Positions 26,088 through 36,506 of a stretch of DNA of 64,000 nucleotides are shown here, one piece after another. Numbering within the stretch: the first letter of the stretch is position 1; the number at the start of each line of letters is the position of its first letter. Source of the DNA: Pseudomonadota bacterium (lineage in GTDB: Bacteria > Desulfobacterota > Desulfobulbia > Desulfobulbales > Desulfocapsaceae); NCBI GenBank assembly GCA_023412495.1, contig JAEYNP010000080.1, positions 1-64,000 of the forward strand. Reading direction: 5' to 3'. Both the position numbers and the translations under genes were made by a program. Below the pieces are notes generated by a model that saw nothing but the letters and a program-made list of their open reading frames with translations, made no database searches and was not told where the DNA came from.

Positions 26088-26864
26088 TCACCCCTCTTTC
26101 CCGGCAGGGTCCTTTTTCCCGGCAAAGAGAGCTGAGAGGAGGATTCCCGCCTCGTACAGGGCGAAGAGCGGGAAGGCCAGCAACGCGGTAGCCATGAAAT
26201 CCCCTGCGGTCAGCAGAAATGAGAGAGCGACGATGGCAATGTAGAAATACCTTCGCTTGCGGCGGAAATGCGCCGGGCCGACGATGTTGCTCTTGCCGGC
26301 CATGACCATCAAAAACGGAATTTGGAAGGAGATGCCGAAGGTAATTATCATTCTGGCGACAAAGGTCAGATAGTCCCCGAGCTTGGGCAGCGGCTCCAGA
26401 CCCTCGTTGGCATAGCTCATGAAGTAGATCAATATCTTCGGCAATACCACCAGAAAAGCAAAGCAAGCGCCTCCGGAAAAAAGAAGCATGGCCCAGAAGA
26501 CCACGATTACCGCCAGTTTCTTTTCATTCTTCTTGAGACCCGGAGCAACAAAACGCCAGAGCTGGTAGAGCGCGACGGGCATGCTCGCGGTGATTCCCAC
26601 CAACAGGGCGAGCTTGATGTAGGCAATGAAGGCCTCGGGCAGATTGGTGTACACAAGGCGGTAAACCATGGGGCTCGCCGCAAAAAGGGGCGAAATGAAG
26701 AGGGCTGCGATTTTTTCGGCAAAGAAATAGGCGGCGGCGCTGCAGACGACAATCGCTAGAAAAACTTTGATCAGCCGTTTTCTCAGTTCCAGATGATGTG
26801 GTCGGAAGAACTCGAGGCTTCTCTCGAGAACCGGGATCGTCGTCTGCAGGTTGTAATTTGCCAT
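26088..26864 (-). CDS. tatC: Sec-independent protein translocase TatC
   Basis: The receptor and core of the twin-arginine translocase, which exports folded, often cofactor-bearing proteins such as periplasmic hydrogenases and dehydrogenases in sulfate reducers. The 258-residue protein has six membrane helices and the TatC signatures HHLELRKRLIKV (residues about 19-30) and PVALYQLWRFVAPGL with the conserved FxxPGL type loop. It overlaps nothing: the stop is 1 base from the stop of the convergent radical SAM gene. It follows the tatB-like gene by 12 bases on the minus strand and is surely in the same operon. Confidence 0.95.
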   Translation of the reverse strand: MANYNLQTTIPVLERSLEFFRPHHLELRKRLIKVFLAIVVCSAAAYFFAEKIAALFISPLFAASPMVYRLVYTNLPEAFIAYIKLALLVGITASMPVALYQLWRFVAPGLKKNEKKLAVIVVFWAMLLFSGGACFAFLVVLPKILIYFMSYANEGLEPLPKLGDYLTFVARMIITFGISFQIPFLMVMAGKSNIVGPAHFRRKRRYFYIAIVALSFLLTAGDFMATALLAFPLFALYEAGILLSALFAGKKDPAGKEG

Positions 26865-26876
26865 GATAACAAAAAA

Positions 26877-27290
26877 TCAGCGCTCGTCCTTCTGCTCTTG
26901 GGTGGGCGTTCGGGGCGGGCCGGCTGAATTTTCGGAGTTCACATCGGTTTGCGCCTGGATGACCTGGGGCGGCCCGCTGGTATGCTTCATCAGTTCCTGA
27001 TAGGCTTCAGCCGCCCTGTCGGCAGTTGAAAGGACCCGATCCGGTGTGTTCTCTTGAGGATCACTCAGGTTATCCGTGAGAGATCTCGCAGCTTCCTCCA
27101 GTTCCGGACGGATCTCCTTCAGCGGGTTGTCCTGTTCGGAGAACGAACTTTTCAGGCTCTCGGCCGTTTTTTTGAGCTCCATAAGGCCTTTTGCCAGTGA
27201 CCTGGCCAGATCGGGAAGTTTATCGGGGCCGACCACAATCAAGGCCAGAGCCATGATGAGGAGCATCTCCGGAAGACCTATGCCAAACAT
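26877..27290 (-). CDS. tatB: Twin-arginine translocase subunit TatB
   Basis: A 137-residue protein with an N-terminal membrane helix (MFGIGLPEMLLIMALALIVV), the hinge GPDKLPDLAR and an amphipathic helix (LAKGLMELKKTAESLKSSF), then a long charged, Pro-rich tail. The length, the Glu in the membrane helix and the hinge GPDKLP indicate TatB rather than TatA. TatB and TatC form the signal-peptide receptor. No tatA is seen in the window, so that subunit must be encoded elsewhere or this protein serves both roles. The 480-base gap upstream separates it from the divergent purA. Confidence 0.9.
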   Translation of the reverse strand: MFGIGLPEMLLIMALALIVVGPDKLPDLARSLAKGLMELKKTAESLKSSFSEQDNPLKEIRPELEEAARSLTDNLSDPQENTPDRVLSTADRAAEAYQELMKHTSGPPQVIQAQTDVNSENSAGPPRTPTQEQKDER

Positions 27291-27654
27291 TTCCGTACTC
27301 TCATTGTCTCTTCAATCGAGGCTAAAGATTTTCTCAAAAACGATCGGTACCGCCCTCTCACGATTCGCTGTATCCAAGAATTCCGACTCCGTGTCGACAG
27401 GTTGCGATATGGCGGTTCTCGTAAAGCCTCTTGTTTTTCTTTGCAGGGTTTGCTTGGGAACGCGTGACAGGATAAACTGATAACCTATACGGAACCACTT
27501 TGGTTAACTGTTCGAATGTAAGGTATTTGCGGGGGAGTGTCAATGTTTGACGAGTCGCCTAATCTTTGCACTTTGAGCCGCATATGTTGTTATCGCCCTG
27601 TATTTGCGAAACAAAGCGTGTAGACGGATCCTAGCTTGTGTTAACGATGACCAA
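27291..27654. other. Intergenic region between tatB and purA
   Basis: No supported gene was found. The region separates divergent tatB and purA and should hold the tatB promoter; only the purA promoter (27655) could be recognised with confidence. Confidence 0.4.
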
Positions 27655-27683
27655 TTGACTTTGTAATGGTTTTTTACTATAAT
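27655..27683 (+). promoter_or_regulatory. Sigma70 promoter of purA
   Basis: TTGACT at 27655-27660 and TATAAT at 27678-27683 are separated by exactly 17 bases. Transcription would start near 27690, about 90 bases before the purA start. Confidence 0.85.
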
Positions 27684-27768
27684 TAACGGTTTTTGTGGCG
27701 CGGATTCATTGTGGCCGGACAAAAAAGAGCGCTCTTTGCTGCGATGAATTATATTTTTCAACCTCTGA

Positions 27769-29079
<1,311 letters not shown>

Positions 29080-29146
29080 TATCCAACAGGTCGATAGAGG
29101 AAGTATTATTCCAATTGTTCATTGAAGCACCTAAGAGGTTGATGGA

Positions 29147-29416
29147 ATGGCAAGGATTACTTGTGAAGATTGTTTAGAAAAGGTTGGCAAGCAGAACAGA
29201 TTCAAACTTATTCATCTCACCGTGCAGCGAGTCAAGCAGCATCGCCAGGGTGAGCCTTTTCTTATTGATGGAAAGAATAAAGAAATAGTCATGACCTTGC
29301 GGGAGATTGCCGCCGGCAAAGTGGATTTCGAAAATGTCAAAAACCTGCCGGACAATCCCGAGAAAGCCAACTCGAACATCGAGGACGAGAATGACAGCAT
29401 GTTGGTGCTTCCGTGA
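29147..29416 (+). CDS. rpoZ: RNA polymerase omega subunit
   Basis: Small subunit (89 residues) that helps fold and hold the beta-prime subunit of RNA polymerase. The sequence starts [19 protein letters not shown], close to the omega signature MARITVEDCLxxVxNRF, and continues with [12 protein letters not shown]. Its C-terminal part is acidic and lysine-rich as in Desulfobacterota omega proteins. AAGAGGTTGATGGA precedes the ATG. The distance to purA is 67 bases. Confidence 0.93.
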   Translation: MARITCEDCLEKVGKQNRFKLIHLTVQRVKQHRQGEPFLIDGKNKEIVMTLREIAAGKVDFENVKNLPDNPEKANSNIEDENDSMLVLP

Positions 29417-29522
29417 AAATGCCGCTTCTCGCAAAAGATTGCCTGATGGTTCGGAATGTGCACGCAGAGGTAATGAGTTTACGAACCTTTGGCACAAGAT
29501 GTAAGAATCAAACAGAAAAGCC

Positions 29523-30647
29523 ATGAGTACTGATTATTACGAGATCTTATCTGTCAGCAGGGACGCCTCGACGAGTGAAATCAAGAAGGCTTACCGGAAA
29601 CTGGCGATGAAATATCATCCCGACAGAAATCCGGACGATAAAGAAGCCGAGGAGAAGTTCAAATCCTGCACCGAGGCCTATGAAGTCCTCAGTGACGAAA
29701 AAAAGAGAAAAATATACGATACATACGGTTACGATGGACTGAAAAACAGTGGATATAGGGGGCCGGGCAATGCCGAGGATATTTTTTCCAGCTTCGGCGA
29801 TATCTTCAGCGATCTTTTCGGCTTTGGCAGCAGCAGGGCCACTATGCGCAGAGACGGGCCGATTCCCGGCAACGATCTCCGTTATGATGTCGAGATCACC
29901 TTCATGGAGGCCGTGCATGGGGTTTCCAAAGAAGTTCAATTGACCCGCCGGGACACGTGTTGGACCTGCGAGGGATCGGGAAACCGTCCGGGGTATCAGA
30001 AACAGACCTGCCCCACCTGTAATGGCCGGGGCCAGGTGGTGAGATCCCAGGGCTTTTTCCAGATGAGCTCCACCTGCCCGCAGTGCCATGGTGAAGGGGC
30101 AATGGTCACCCATCCCTGCAATGACTGCCACGGCACGGGTCTGGTCGAGAAGACCAAGAAGGTAGTGCTCAAGATTCCCGCTGGAGTCGACACCGGCGCG
30201 CGGATGCGTCTGAGAGGAGAAGGGGAAGGCGGACGTCGCGGCGGACCTCCCGGCGATCTCTATGTCGTTGTTCATGTTAAGGAACATGAATTCTTCAAAC
30301 GGGAAGGAGATACGGTCTATTGTCGTTTCCCCGTCTCCATGGTCAACGCGGCCCTTGGGGCAACTGTCGAGGTTCCGACTGTCCACGGCAAAAAGAATCT
30401 GGACATTCCCGCGGGGAGCCAGTCCGGACAGCTCTTTACCTTGCGCAACGAGGGCATTCCCAATCTTCGAGGCCGGGGCAAGGGCGATATGGTTGTTGAA
30501 CTTCAAGTCCTGACCCCGACCAACCTGTGCGAAGAGCAGAAAAAAGTGTTGAGGGAATTCGACAGCCTCTGTACAAAACAAGGTCAACATCAGGAACAGG
30601 AGAGTTTTCTGAAAAGGTTGTTCAACGAAGTGATAGGCAAGAATTAG
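29523..30647 (+). CDS. dnaJ: Chaperone DnaJ
   Basis: A type I J-protein co-chaperone of 374 residues. J domain with HPD at 32-34 ([16 protein letters not shown]), a Gly/Phe-rich linker ([15 protein letters not shown]), four CxxCxGxG zinc-binding repeats ([32 protein letters not shown] at about 141-204), and the C-terminal substrate-binding domains ending near [10 protein letters not shown]. It stimulates DnaK ATPase. dnaK and grpE are not in the window, so this copy stands apart from the usual dnaK operon; the next gene, moaC, follows after about 60-100 bases. Confidence 0.96.
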   Translation: MSTDYYEILSVSRDASTSEIKKAYRKLAMKYHPDRNPDDKEAEEKFKSCTEAYEVLSDEKKRKIYDTYGYDGLKNSGYRGPGNAEDIFSSFGDIFSDLFGFGSSRATMRRDGPIPGNDLRYDVEITFMEAVHGVSKEVQLTRRDTCWTCEGSGNRPGYQKQTCPTCNGRGQVVRSQGFFQMSSTCPQCHGEGAMVTHPCNDCHGTGLVEKTKKVVLKIPAGVDTGARMRLRGEGEGGRRGGPPGDLYVVVHVKEHEFFKREGDTVYCRFPVSMVNAALGATVEVPTVHGKKNLDIPAGSQSGQLFTLRNEGIPNLRGRGKGDMVVELQVLTPTNLCEEQKKVLREFDSLCTKQGQHQEQESFLKRLFNEVIGKN

Positions 30648-30750
30648 TGATCGAAGGAAAAAGGAGCAGGTTCGATATTAATTTTTATAGCACCAATGAT
30701 TATAGTGTGTGATTCAAGTGGCGGAAGAATTCGATGACAGGGAACAGGAG

Positions 30751-31248
30751 ATGACAGAGAAGGTTACATCGACGTTCACCCATTTCGATAGTAGTGGTAA
30801 TGCCCGAATGGTAGACGTCAGCGAAAAGTCGGATACGGTGAGGGTCGCCGAGGCGGCCGGCAACATCAAAATGTCCTCCGGAGCTTATGAACTTGTAAAG
30901 AGCGGTTCCATGGCCAAAGGCGACGTTTTGGGAATTGCCCGTGTTGCCGGGATCATGGCCGCCAAAAAAGTTGATGAACTCATACCGTTGACGCACCCGT
31001 TGCTGATAAGCAAAGCGGACATTTCATTTGTCCTGCATGATGAAGACTCCTCCATCGATATAATAGCAACTGTTGGAATAACCGGTAAAACTGGAGTCGA
31101 GATGGAGGCACTTACCGCAGTCAGTGTTTCGGCACTGACAATCTATGATATGTGTAAGGCCGTTGACAAATCCATGATCATCAGGGATATCAGACTCCTG
31201 AAGAAAACCGGCGGCAAAAGTGGCACTTATATCCGGGAAAACGGATAA
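30751..31248 (+). CDS. moaC: Cyclic pyranopterin monophosphate synthase
   Basis: Completes the first stage of molybdenum cofactor synthesis with MoaA, forming cyclic pyranopterin monophosphate. The family features are [53 protein letters not shown] and YDMCKAVDK, which include the active-site Lys and Asp. ATG at 30751 gives a normal start a few residues before FTHFD; a GTG at 30709 would add 14 residues. AGGAG touches the ATG. Mo/W enzymes such as formate dehydrogenases are common in sulfate reducers. The neighbouring genes are not Moco genes. Confidence 0.93.
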   Translation: MTEKVTSTFTHFDSSGNARMVDVSEKSDTVRVAEAAGNIKMSSGAYELVKSGSMAKGDVLGIARVAGIMAAKKVDELIPLTHPLLISKADISFVLHDEDSSIDIIATVGITGKTGVEMEALTAVSVSALTIYDMCKAVDKSMIIRDIRLLKKTGGKSGTYIRENG

Positions 31249-31285
31249 TGCTTGAGATTTTTCATGTGATTTGAGGAGAGTGTGA

Positions 31286-31648
31286 ATGGATAGAGAACAA
31301 CTCGACCTGTTTCGTGCGCAGCTTTTGCAGAAAAAGCAAGAGATCCTGGCCGATGCCGGCAAGACCATGACGGAAATGACCGATCAAACCACAAATGTTC
31401 CGGACCCGAATGACAGAGCCACTCTTGAATCGGGAAGAAGTTTCGAGCTGAGGATTCGTGACCGGGAAAGAAAGCTTCTGGTCAAGATTGATGAGGCCAT
31501 CGCCCGTATCGATGAAGGAAGTTATGGAATCTGCGAGGATTGCGGGGAAGAGATAGGTTTGAAACGCCTGGAGGCTCGTCCGGTTACCACTCTCTGCATC
31601 GATTGCAAGACCTTGCAGGAAACCCGAGAAAAATCAGTAGGGCAATAA
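31286..31648 (+). CDS. dksA: DksA/TraR family transcription factor
   Basis: A 120-residue secondary-channel regulator of RNA polymerase. It has a coiled coil with the DxxDxA tip as DPNDRA (40-45) and a C-terminal four-cysteine zinc finger: CEDCGEEIGLKRL, then CIDC. It would work with ppGpp to adjust rRNA and amino acid gene transcription. Length and motifs fit true DksA more than the short TraR type. TTTGAGGAGAGTGTG precedes the ATG, giving a strong ribosome site. It is followed after six bases by galT. Confidence 0.93.
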   Translation: MDREQLDLFRAQLLQKKQEILADAGKTMTEMTDQTTNVPDPNDRATLESGRSFELRIRDRERKLLVKIDEAIARIDEGSYGICEDCGEEIGLKRLEARPVTTLCIDCKTLQETREKSVGQ

Positions 31649-31654
31649 AGGCGC

Positions 31655-32695
31655 ATGCCGGAACTTCGCAAAGATCCTGTTCTTGGTCGATGGATAATCA
31701 TTTCCAAGGAAAGAAGGAAAAGGCCGACAGATTTCCCCGTTGAAATTTCCAACGGAAGCGGTGGATTCTGTCCCCTTTGTCCCGGCAACGAGTCTTTTAC
31801 GCCGTCGGAAGTGCTTGCCTACCGGGATGGCCACCAGTTTCGCAACAGCCCGGGCTGGCAGGTGAGGGTTGTGCCGAATAAATTTCCGGCATTGGTCATT
31901 GAAGGAGACCTGTCGAAGGAGGGACTGGGACTGTACGATCGGATGAATGGGATAGGCGCCCACGAGGTTGTCATCGACGGTCCCGACCACGATGTCGCAT
32001 TCGCCGATTTTTCTTCGGCAAAAAAGGCTTTGGTGTTCAAGGCCTATAAGGAAAGGATCATCGACCTCGAAAAAGACCCGAGATTCAAATATGTCATGGT
32101 CTTCAAGAACCATGGCAGAGCGGCAGGAGCCTCGCTGGAGCATTCGCACTCCCAGCTCATAGCCCTGCCGATTCTTCCCCGGATGATCGTCTCCGAGCTC
32201 GATGGTGCAAGATCGCATTTCAAGTACAAGGAACGATGTATCTTCTGCGATATCATCCGCCAGGAAATACGACAGAACGAACGGGTGGTATGCCAGAACG
32301 AGCGCTTTATCACCATTACACCATTCGCTCCTCGCACTCCTTTTGAAATGTGGGTGCTGCCGAAGCGGCATGCTTCGTCCTTTTATTCCCTGGACGATGA
32401 AGACCTGCAGGCCCTGGCTGATATATTTTCCGATTCTTTGCAGAGGCTGAACAAGTGCATTCCCAACGTACCCTATAATTTTGTGCTGCATACTGATCCT
32501 CTGCGGTCCGGGGGGCTTGAGTATTACCACTGGCATTTTGAAATCATGCCCAAATTGACTTCCATCGCCGGTTTTGAATGGGGCTCGGGATTCTACATCA
32601 ATCCCGTGCCGCCGGAGGAAGCGGCGCTCTATCTGCGGGAATCAGTTGGGAAATCATCAGAAGGAGCACAAAGTGAAAAAAGTACTCTTGGTTGA
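31655..32695 (+). CDS. galT: Galactose-1-phosphate uridylyltransferase
   Basis: Exchanges UMP between UDP-glucose and galactose-1-phosphate through a histidyl-UMP intermediate. The 346-residue HIT-superfamily protein shows the nucleophile motif HxHxQ in LEHSHSQLIALPI (about 162-168), zinc cysteines in CPLCPGN and the second half CIFCDII, then WVLPKRHASS and the closing YYHWHFEI. RNA polymerase regulator dksA lies six bases upstream. The 3' end of the gene is overlapped by 23 bases with the start of the response regulator gene, so the two are coupled. In this setting it may also serve UDP-sugar supply for surface glycans. Confidence 0.93.
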   Translation: MPELRKDPVLGRWIIISKERRKRPTDFPVEISNGSGGFCPLCPGNESFTPSEVLAYRDGHQFRNSPGWQVRVVPNKFPALVIEGDLSKEGLGLYDRMNGIGAHEVVIDGPDHDVAFADFSSAKKALVFKAYKERIIDLEKDPRFKYVMVFKNHGRAAGASLEHSHSQLIALPILPRMIVSELDGARSHFKYKERCIFCDIIRQEIRQNERVVCQNERFITITPFAPRTPFEMWVLPKRHASSFYSLDDEDLQALADIFSDSLQRLNKCIPNVPYNFVLHTDPLRSGGLEYYHWHFEIMPKLTSIAGFEWGSGFYINPVPPEEAALYLRESVGKSSEGAQSEKSTLG

Positions 32696-33029
32696 TGACG
32701 AGGAATCCATTCAATTGGTGTATCGGGAAGAGTTCGAGGACGATGGCTATGAAGTGATCTCCGCCCTGACAGGCGAAGCGGGACTGGTAAAATTCAAGCA
32801 GGAAAAACCGGATATTGTTATCCTCGACATCCAGATGCCGGGGATGAACGGGGTTGAGGTTCTTCGCCAGATGAAAATGATCGATGCCTCAATCCCGGTT
32901 ATTCTGAGCAGTGCCTACCAGGAATTCAAACGCGATCTCGGCACCTGGGCTTCCGATGAATATGTGGTGAAATCCGGGAATCTCGAGGAACTGAAGAAGA
33001 CCGTCCGCAGGTTGCTGAAAGAGGAGTAA
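32673..33029 (+). CDS. Single-domain response regulator
   Basis: A stand-alone receiver domain of 118 residues: D8-D9 in VLLVDDEES, phospho-acceptor D52 in LDIQMPGMNG, and a conserved Lys near 103 in YVVKSGN. There is no output domain, so it may work like CheY or Spo0F by protein contacts, or accept phosphate for another regulator. GTG at 32673 is the best start because GGAG lies seven bases ahead and the frame then starts with VKKVLLVDD. It overlaps galT by 23 bases and is followed by the FolE2-like gene after 67 bases. No histidine kinase is adjacent, so its partner is unknown. Confidence 0.88.
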   Translation: MKKVLLVDDEESIQLVYREEFEDDGYEVISALTGEAGLVKFKQEKPDIVILDIQMPGMNGVEVLRQMKMIDASIPVILSSAYQEFKRDLGTWASDEYVVKSGNLEELKKTVRRLLKEE

Positions 33030-33096
33030 GGTATTTACCAAGGCCGAATGCCGGGTTAAGCTCGGCCGATCATCAACCGATTCCGCCAACATTGGA

Positions 33097-33822
33097 ATGA
33101 AAGACATACAAAGCCAGCTGGACAGTCGCAGAATCAATATCAAAAAGGTCGGCGTCAAGACCATTTCCTATCCCATAACCGTACGCGATAAGTCGCAGAG
33201 GCGCCAGCATACCGTGGCTACGGTAAATATGTATGTCAATCTTCCCCATAAGTTCAAGGGTACTCACATGAGCAGGTTCGTGGAAATACTCAATGAATTT
33301 CATGGCGAGATCGATATCAAGAGTTTCCATGCCGTTCTCGGCAAGATGAAGGACCGGCTGGAGGCCGAAGCCTCGCATCTGGAGATCTCTTTTCCCTATT
33401 TCCTGCATAAAGCAAGAAATGGCGAGCCGGGGCATCTTGCCCATTATAAATGTCAGATGCATGGTTCGCTGCAGCAGGATGACGACTTGAAGATCAGCGT
33501 CGAGGTGCCGATCAGTCTGCCAATCGCCGAAAAGAGTCCTCATCGGCTGCCTGGCTCGTTCGGAAGATGGGGCAAAGCCGAAGTCAGCGTTCGCTTTCGC
33601 CAGTTTTTCTGGATTGAGGACATCATCACCCTTATTGAGCAGGCAGTCGAAGAAGAACTGAACGACCTCGCCTCGCGCGAGCGAAAGGTGCTTTCCGTCG
33701 AATCCCTCACAAGACGAGTGGCTACATGTCTTGAGAGGATAGCCGCCATCAAGTGGTTTGCGGTGACCATTCATAATTTCGGCGAAGAATGCTCTACATT
33801 TGCAGCCATCGAATCCTATTGA
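33097..33822 (+). CDS. FolE2-like (GTP cyclohydrolase IB family) protein without usual metal-site motifs
   Basis: A 241-residue member of the FolE2/MptA family: IKKVGVKTISYPITV, QHTVATVNMYVNLPH, GTHMSRFVEIL (55-65) and FVEILNEFHG are family landmarks. GTP cyclohydrolase IB makes dihydroneopterin triphosphate for folate or queuosine. Here, the segment where family members carry PVTxLCPCSKEIS...GAHNQR reads VPISLPIAEKSPHR (137-150), so the metal-binding catalytic cysteine is missing. The C-terminal SIHNH motif reads EECSTFAA (230-237). The reading frame is intact, so this is not a frameshift. It may be an inactive or repurposed homologue; function is unknown. It lies 44 bases before glyS. Confidence 0.8.
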   Translation: MKDIQSQLDSRRINIKKVGVKTISYPITVRDKSQRRQHTVATVNMYVNLPHKFKGTHMSRFVEILNEFHGEIDIKSFHAVLGKMKDRLEAEASHLEISFPYFLHKARNGEPGHLAHYKCQMHGSLQQDDDLKISVEVPISLPIAEKSPHRLPGSFGRWGKAEVSVRFRQFFWIEDIITLIEQAVEEELNDLASRERKVLSVESLTRRVATCLERIAAIKWFAVTIHNFGEECSTFAAIESY

Positions 33823-33865
33823 CGAACCTTTCTCTATTCATTAACCCACTACACACTATATCCTC

Positions 33866-35941
33866 ATGCGCGATCTACTTTTTGAAATCGGAATGGAAGA
33901 GATTCCGGCAGGATTTCTTCAGCCGGCGCTTGTTCAGCTACAGGATCGTTTTACTGCAAAGGCAGCTGAACTGAAATTCGGTCACGGGCCCGTCAAGGTC
34001 ATGGGAACGCCGCGCCGCCTCGCTCTCATCGTCAACGATGTGGAGGAAAAACAAAAGGACACCATGGAGGAACTGCTGGGACCGGCAAAAAAGGCGGCAT
34101 TCGATGCAGAGGGCAAGCCCACCAAGGCCTTAGAAGGTTTCGCCAGATCCAAGGGTGCCGCGGTAAGCGATCTGCGCCCGGTCGAGACACCGAAAGGCGA
34201 ATATATGATGCTGGTCCGTGAGGTGAAAGGTACGGAAACGGTATCTTTGCTGCCCGGCCTTCTGCAGAGCCTGATCCTGGAACTGTCCTTTCCCAAATCG
34301 ATGCGATGGGGGAGCAATCGCCACACTTTTGCCAGACCCATTCAGTGGCTGGTAGCGCTCTTTGGCGAGGAGACGATCCATCTGCATCATGAGGGAATCC
34401 AGTCATCCAACACCAGCATTGGCCACAGGTTCCTCGATAAAAATCCGATCGTAATCCGCGATGCCGTTTACTACGAACAACAACTGGGTGAACATCAGGT
34501 CATGGTCGACCCGGACAAGAGAAGATCGCTGGTGGTTGCGGAGATCAAACGGGCTGTTGCTGAATCCCAATACCTGCGCGACGGCAATGTGGCGATCGAT
34601 GAAGGGCTGGTCGACACGGTAACCAATCTGGTCGAGATGCCCTTTGGTGTCTGTGGAATCTTCGACGAAAAATTCCTCCAGCTTCCTGCAGAGGTTCTCA
34701 TCACCTCCATGCGCGAGCACCAGAAGTACTTCCCCGTTGTCGATACGACCGGAAAGCTGCTGCCGGGTTTCATCGCCGTGAACAACACCAAGGTCCTCGA
34801 TACCGATATCACCCGAAAGGGGCACCAGCGTGTGCTCAGGGCAAGGCTTGAAGACGCCTTGTTCTTTTTCAACAGCGATCGCGAGCATCGGCTGGAAAGC
34901 CATGTCGCCAACCTCCATGGTATCATTTTTCAGGCAAAACTGGGCACCATGCTGGAAAAACAGCAACGGCTGGTTAAACTTGCAAAAATATTGGCTGACA
35001 AGATCGCCCCGCACCTTGCAGAGGACAGCTGCCGAGCGGCGCTGCTCTGTAAGGCAGACCTGCTTTCCAACATGGTGGGGGAGTTCCCGACCTTGCAGGG
35101 GATAATGGGCGGGGCGTATGCCCTCCATGACGGCGAACTTGAAAGCGTGGCCACCGCTATCGTCGAGCACTACATGCCGAAGAGGGCCGGGGCAGAAATT
35201 CCAGCAACGGATGTTGGCGCCATACTCGCACTGGCAGACAGGATCGACACGCTTGCAGGATGCTTCGGCATAGGGCAGGTGCCCACCGGAACCGCCGATC
35301 CCTTCGGTCTGCGGCGGATTTCCCTGGCAATACTCAATATCATCCAGGGCAAGGGGTATTCCCTTTCGCTACGGGAATTGATCCATAAGGCCCTTGCACT
35401 TTACGGCGACAAGGTGGACGGTGGCAGCGAAACCGTGGATGCGGTGCTGAACTTCGTGAAGGCACGCTTTATCAATGACTGCGTCAGCCACGGCTATCAG
35501 TCCGAGGCGGTGGATGCAGCAGCCTCGGTCAATTTCGACGATGTCAACGAGTGCCTCTTACGAATAAATGCGCTGATGCAAATCAGGAAGGAACCTGCGT
35601 TCAAGGTTCTTGCCGCTTCCTATAAAAGGATACGCAACATCATCAAAGATAATCGCGACCTGGCAATCGATCCAGCCCTGTTTGCGCAAGATGCCGAGAA
35701 CAGACTGCACGAGTTGTTCATCGAGGTACGCTCGGAAATGGAAAAACTGCTCACCTCCGGGGAATATGTCGGGGCGCTCGAGGTGATGTTGAAAATGAAA
35801 GAACCGGTCGACAATTTCTTTGATGAGGTCATGGTCATGGCGGAAGATGCCGCCATTCGCCGGAACCGACTCAACCTTCTGACCGCGCTCGGCGATCTCA
35901 TCCTCCAGATCGGCGACATCTCGAAATTCCAGGAAAGCTGA
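33866..35941 (+). CDS. glyS: Glycyl-tRNA synthetase beta subunit
   Basis: The 691-residue beta subunit of the tetrameric (alpha2 beta2) glycyl-tRNA synthetase. It starts LLFEIGMEEIPAGFL, and contains LPKSMRWGSNRHTFARP-like SFPKSMRWGSNRHTFARPI, HHEGIQ, REHQKYF, HD-like segment with LALADRIDTLAGCFGIG and TADPFGLRR, and ends with an anticodon-binding helical domain (MVMAEDAAIRRNRLNLL). glyQ, which normally precedes glyS, is not present here; the upstream gene is the FolE2-like protein. A strong bidirectional terminator follows after 25 bases. Confidence 0.95.
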   Translation: MRDLLFEIGMEEIPAGFLQPALVQLQDRFTAKAAELKFGHGPVKVMGTPRRLALIVNDVEEKQKDTMEELLGPAKKAAFDAEGKPTKALEGFARSKGAAVSDLRPVETPKGEYMMLVREVKGTETVSLLPGLLQSLILELSFPKSMRWGSNRHTFARPIQWLVALFGEETIHLHHEGIQSSNTSIGHRFLDKNPIVIRDAVYYEQQLGEHQVMVDPDKRRSLVVAEIKRAVAESQYLRDGNVAIDEGLVDTVTNLVEMPFGVCGIFDEKFLQLPAEVLITSMREHQKYFPVVDTTGKLLPGFIAVNNTKVLDTDITRKGHQRVLRARLEDALFFFNSDREHRLESHVANLHGIIFQAKLGTMLEKQQRLVKLAKILADKIAPHLAEDSCRAALLCKADLLSNMVGEFPTLQGIMGGAYALHDGELESVATAIVEHYMPKRAGAEIPATDVGAILALADRIDTLAGCFGIGQVPTGTADPFGLRRISLAILNIIQGKGYSLSLRELIHKALALYGDKVDGGSETVDAVLNFVKARFINDCVSHGYQSEAVDAAASVNFDDVNECLLRINALMQIRKEPAFKVLAASYKRIRNIIKDNRDLAIDPALFAQDAENRLHELFIEVRSEMEKLLTSGEYVGALEVMLKMKEPVDNFFDEVMVMAEDAAIRRNRLNLLTALGDLILQIGDISKFQES

Positions 35942-35966
35942 TATTTCCCTATAGAGCCGGCAAAAT

Positions 35967-36004
35967 AAAAAGGGGGTGTTCAGATATCTGAACACCCCCT
36001 TTTT
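35967..36004. terminator. Bidirectional terminator, 38-base perfect palindrome
   Basis: AAAAAGGGGGTGTTCAGAT is followed directly by its exact reverse complement. It has an A-run on one side and a T-run on the other and lies between glyS and the convergent cytochrome c3 gene, so it can stop transcription from both strands. Confidence 0.92.
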
Positions 36005-36026
36005 ATTGTATTAAGCCAGTAAAGCC

Positions 36027-36446
36027 TTACTTCTTCGGATGGCAGGTCTCGCACTTGTCGATTTTCTTTTCTTTCATTGCCGGGTCGGCGGCTGCTTTTT
36101 CCTTATGACATTCCAGGCAGTTTCCGTGGCCGGCGCCTTTCAGGGTGTCGAGTGCCAGATTGCCCTTGGTCTTGCCGGCAAGAACGTTGGGATTGTGACA
36201 AGATTCACATTTCTTGATTTCCTGACCTTCAACATAAGGAACCTGCTTGCCGTCAGCCATGCCATGATGACAATCACCGCACTTGAATGCATCCTGGTGC
36301 TTCTTGTGCGGGAATACGGCCGGTTTCTTTCCGCCTTCACCCAGAGTAATATCGGCGGGGCCTGTATCAGCCGCAAAAGCCAGGATAGCAGCAAAACTCA
36401 ATACGAACAACGACATAACTCCACAGGCAAGAAATCTTTTGATCAT
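36027..36446 (-). CDS. Tetraheme cytochrome c3 (class III)
   Basis: A periplasmic electron carrier of 139 residues with a signal peptide cut near AFA-AD (residue 25). Four heme-binding CxxCH sites are present (CGDCH, CESCH, CLECH, CETCH), with extra His residues (FPHKKHQ, CHH, GAGHGN) that could supply the distal ligands of bis-His hemes. This is the cytochrome c3 family, which shuttles electrons from periplasmic hydrogenases or formate dehydrogenases to membrane complexes in sulfate reducers. It has its own promoter at 36507-36535 and ends at a bidirectional terminator. Cytochrome c maturation genes lie just upstream. Confidence 0.95.
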   Translation of the reverse strand: MIKRFLACGVMSLFVLSFAAILAFAADTGPADITLGEGGKKPAVFPHKKHQDAFKCGDCHHGMADGKQVPYVEGQEIKKCESCHNPNVLAGKTKGNLALDTLKGAGHGNCLECHKEKAAADPAMKEKKIDKCETCHPKK

Positions 36447-36506
36447 GTTTGCTCCCCTTTCTTTGATAAATTATCAGTTGGAAACAGCCTTCACCTGGAC
36501 ACGCTC

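Noticed and set aside
27540..27761. 73-codon minus-strand frame upstream of purA
   Set aside because: It overlaps the purA promoter, and has no ribosome site or protein features.
30709..30750. GTG start for moaC with 14 extra residues
   Set aside because: The ATG at 30751 gives the normal family N-terminus; the GTG is kept only as an alternative.
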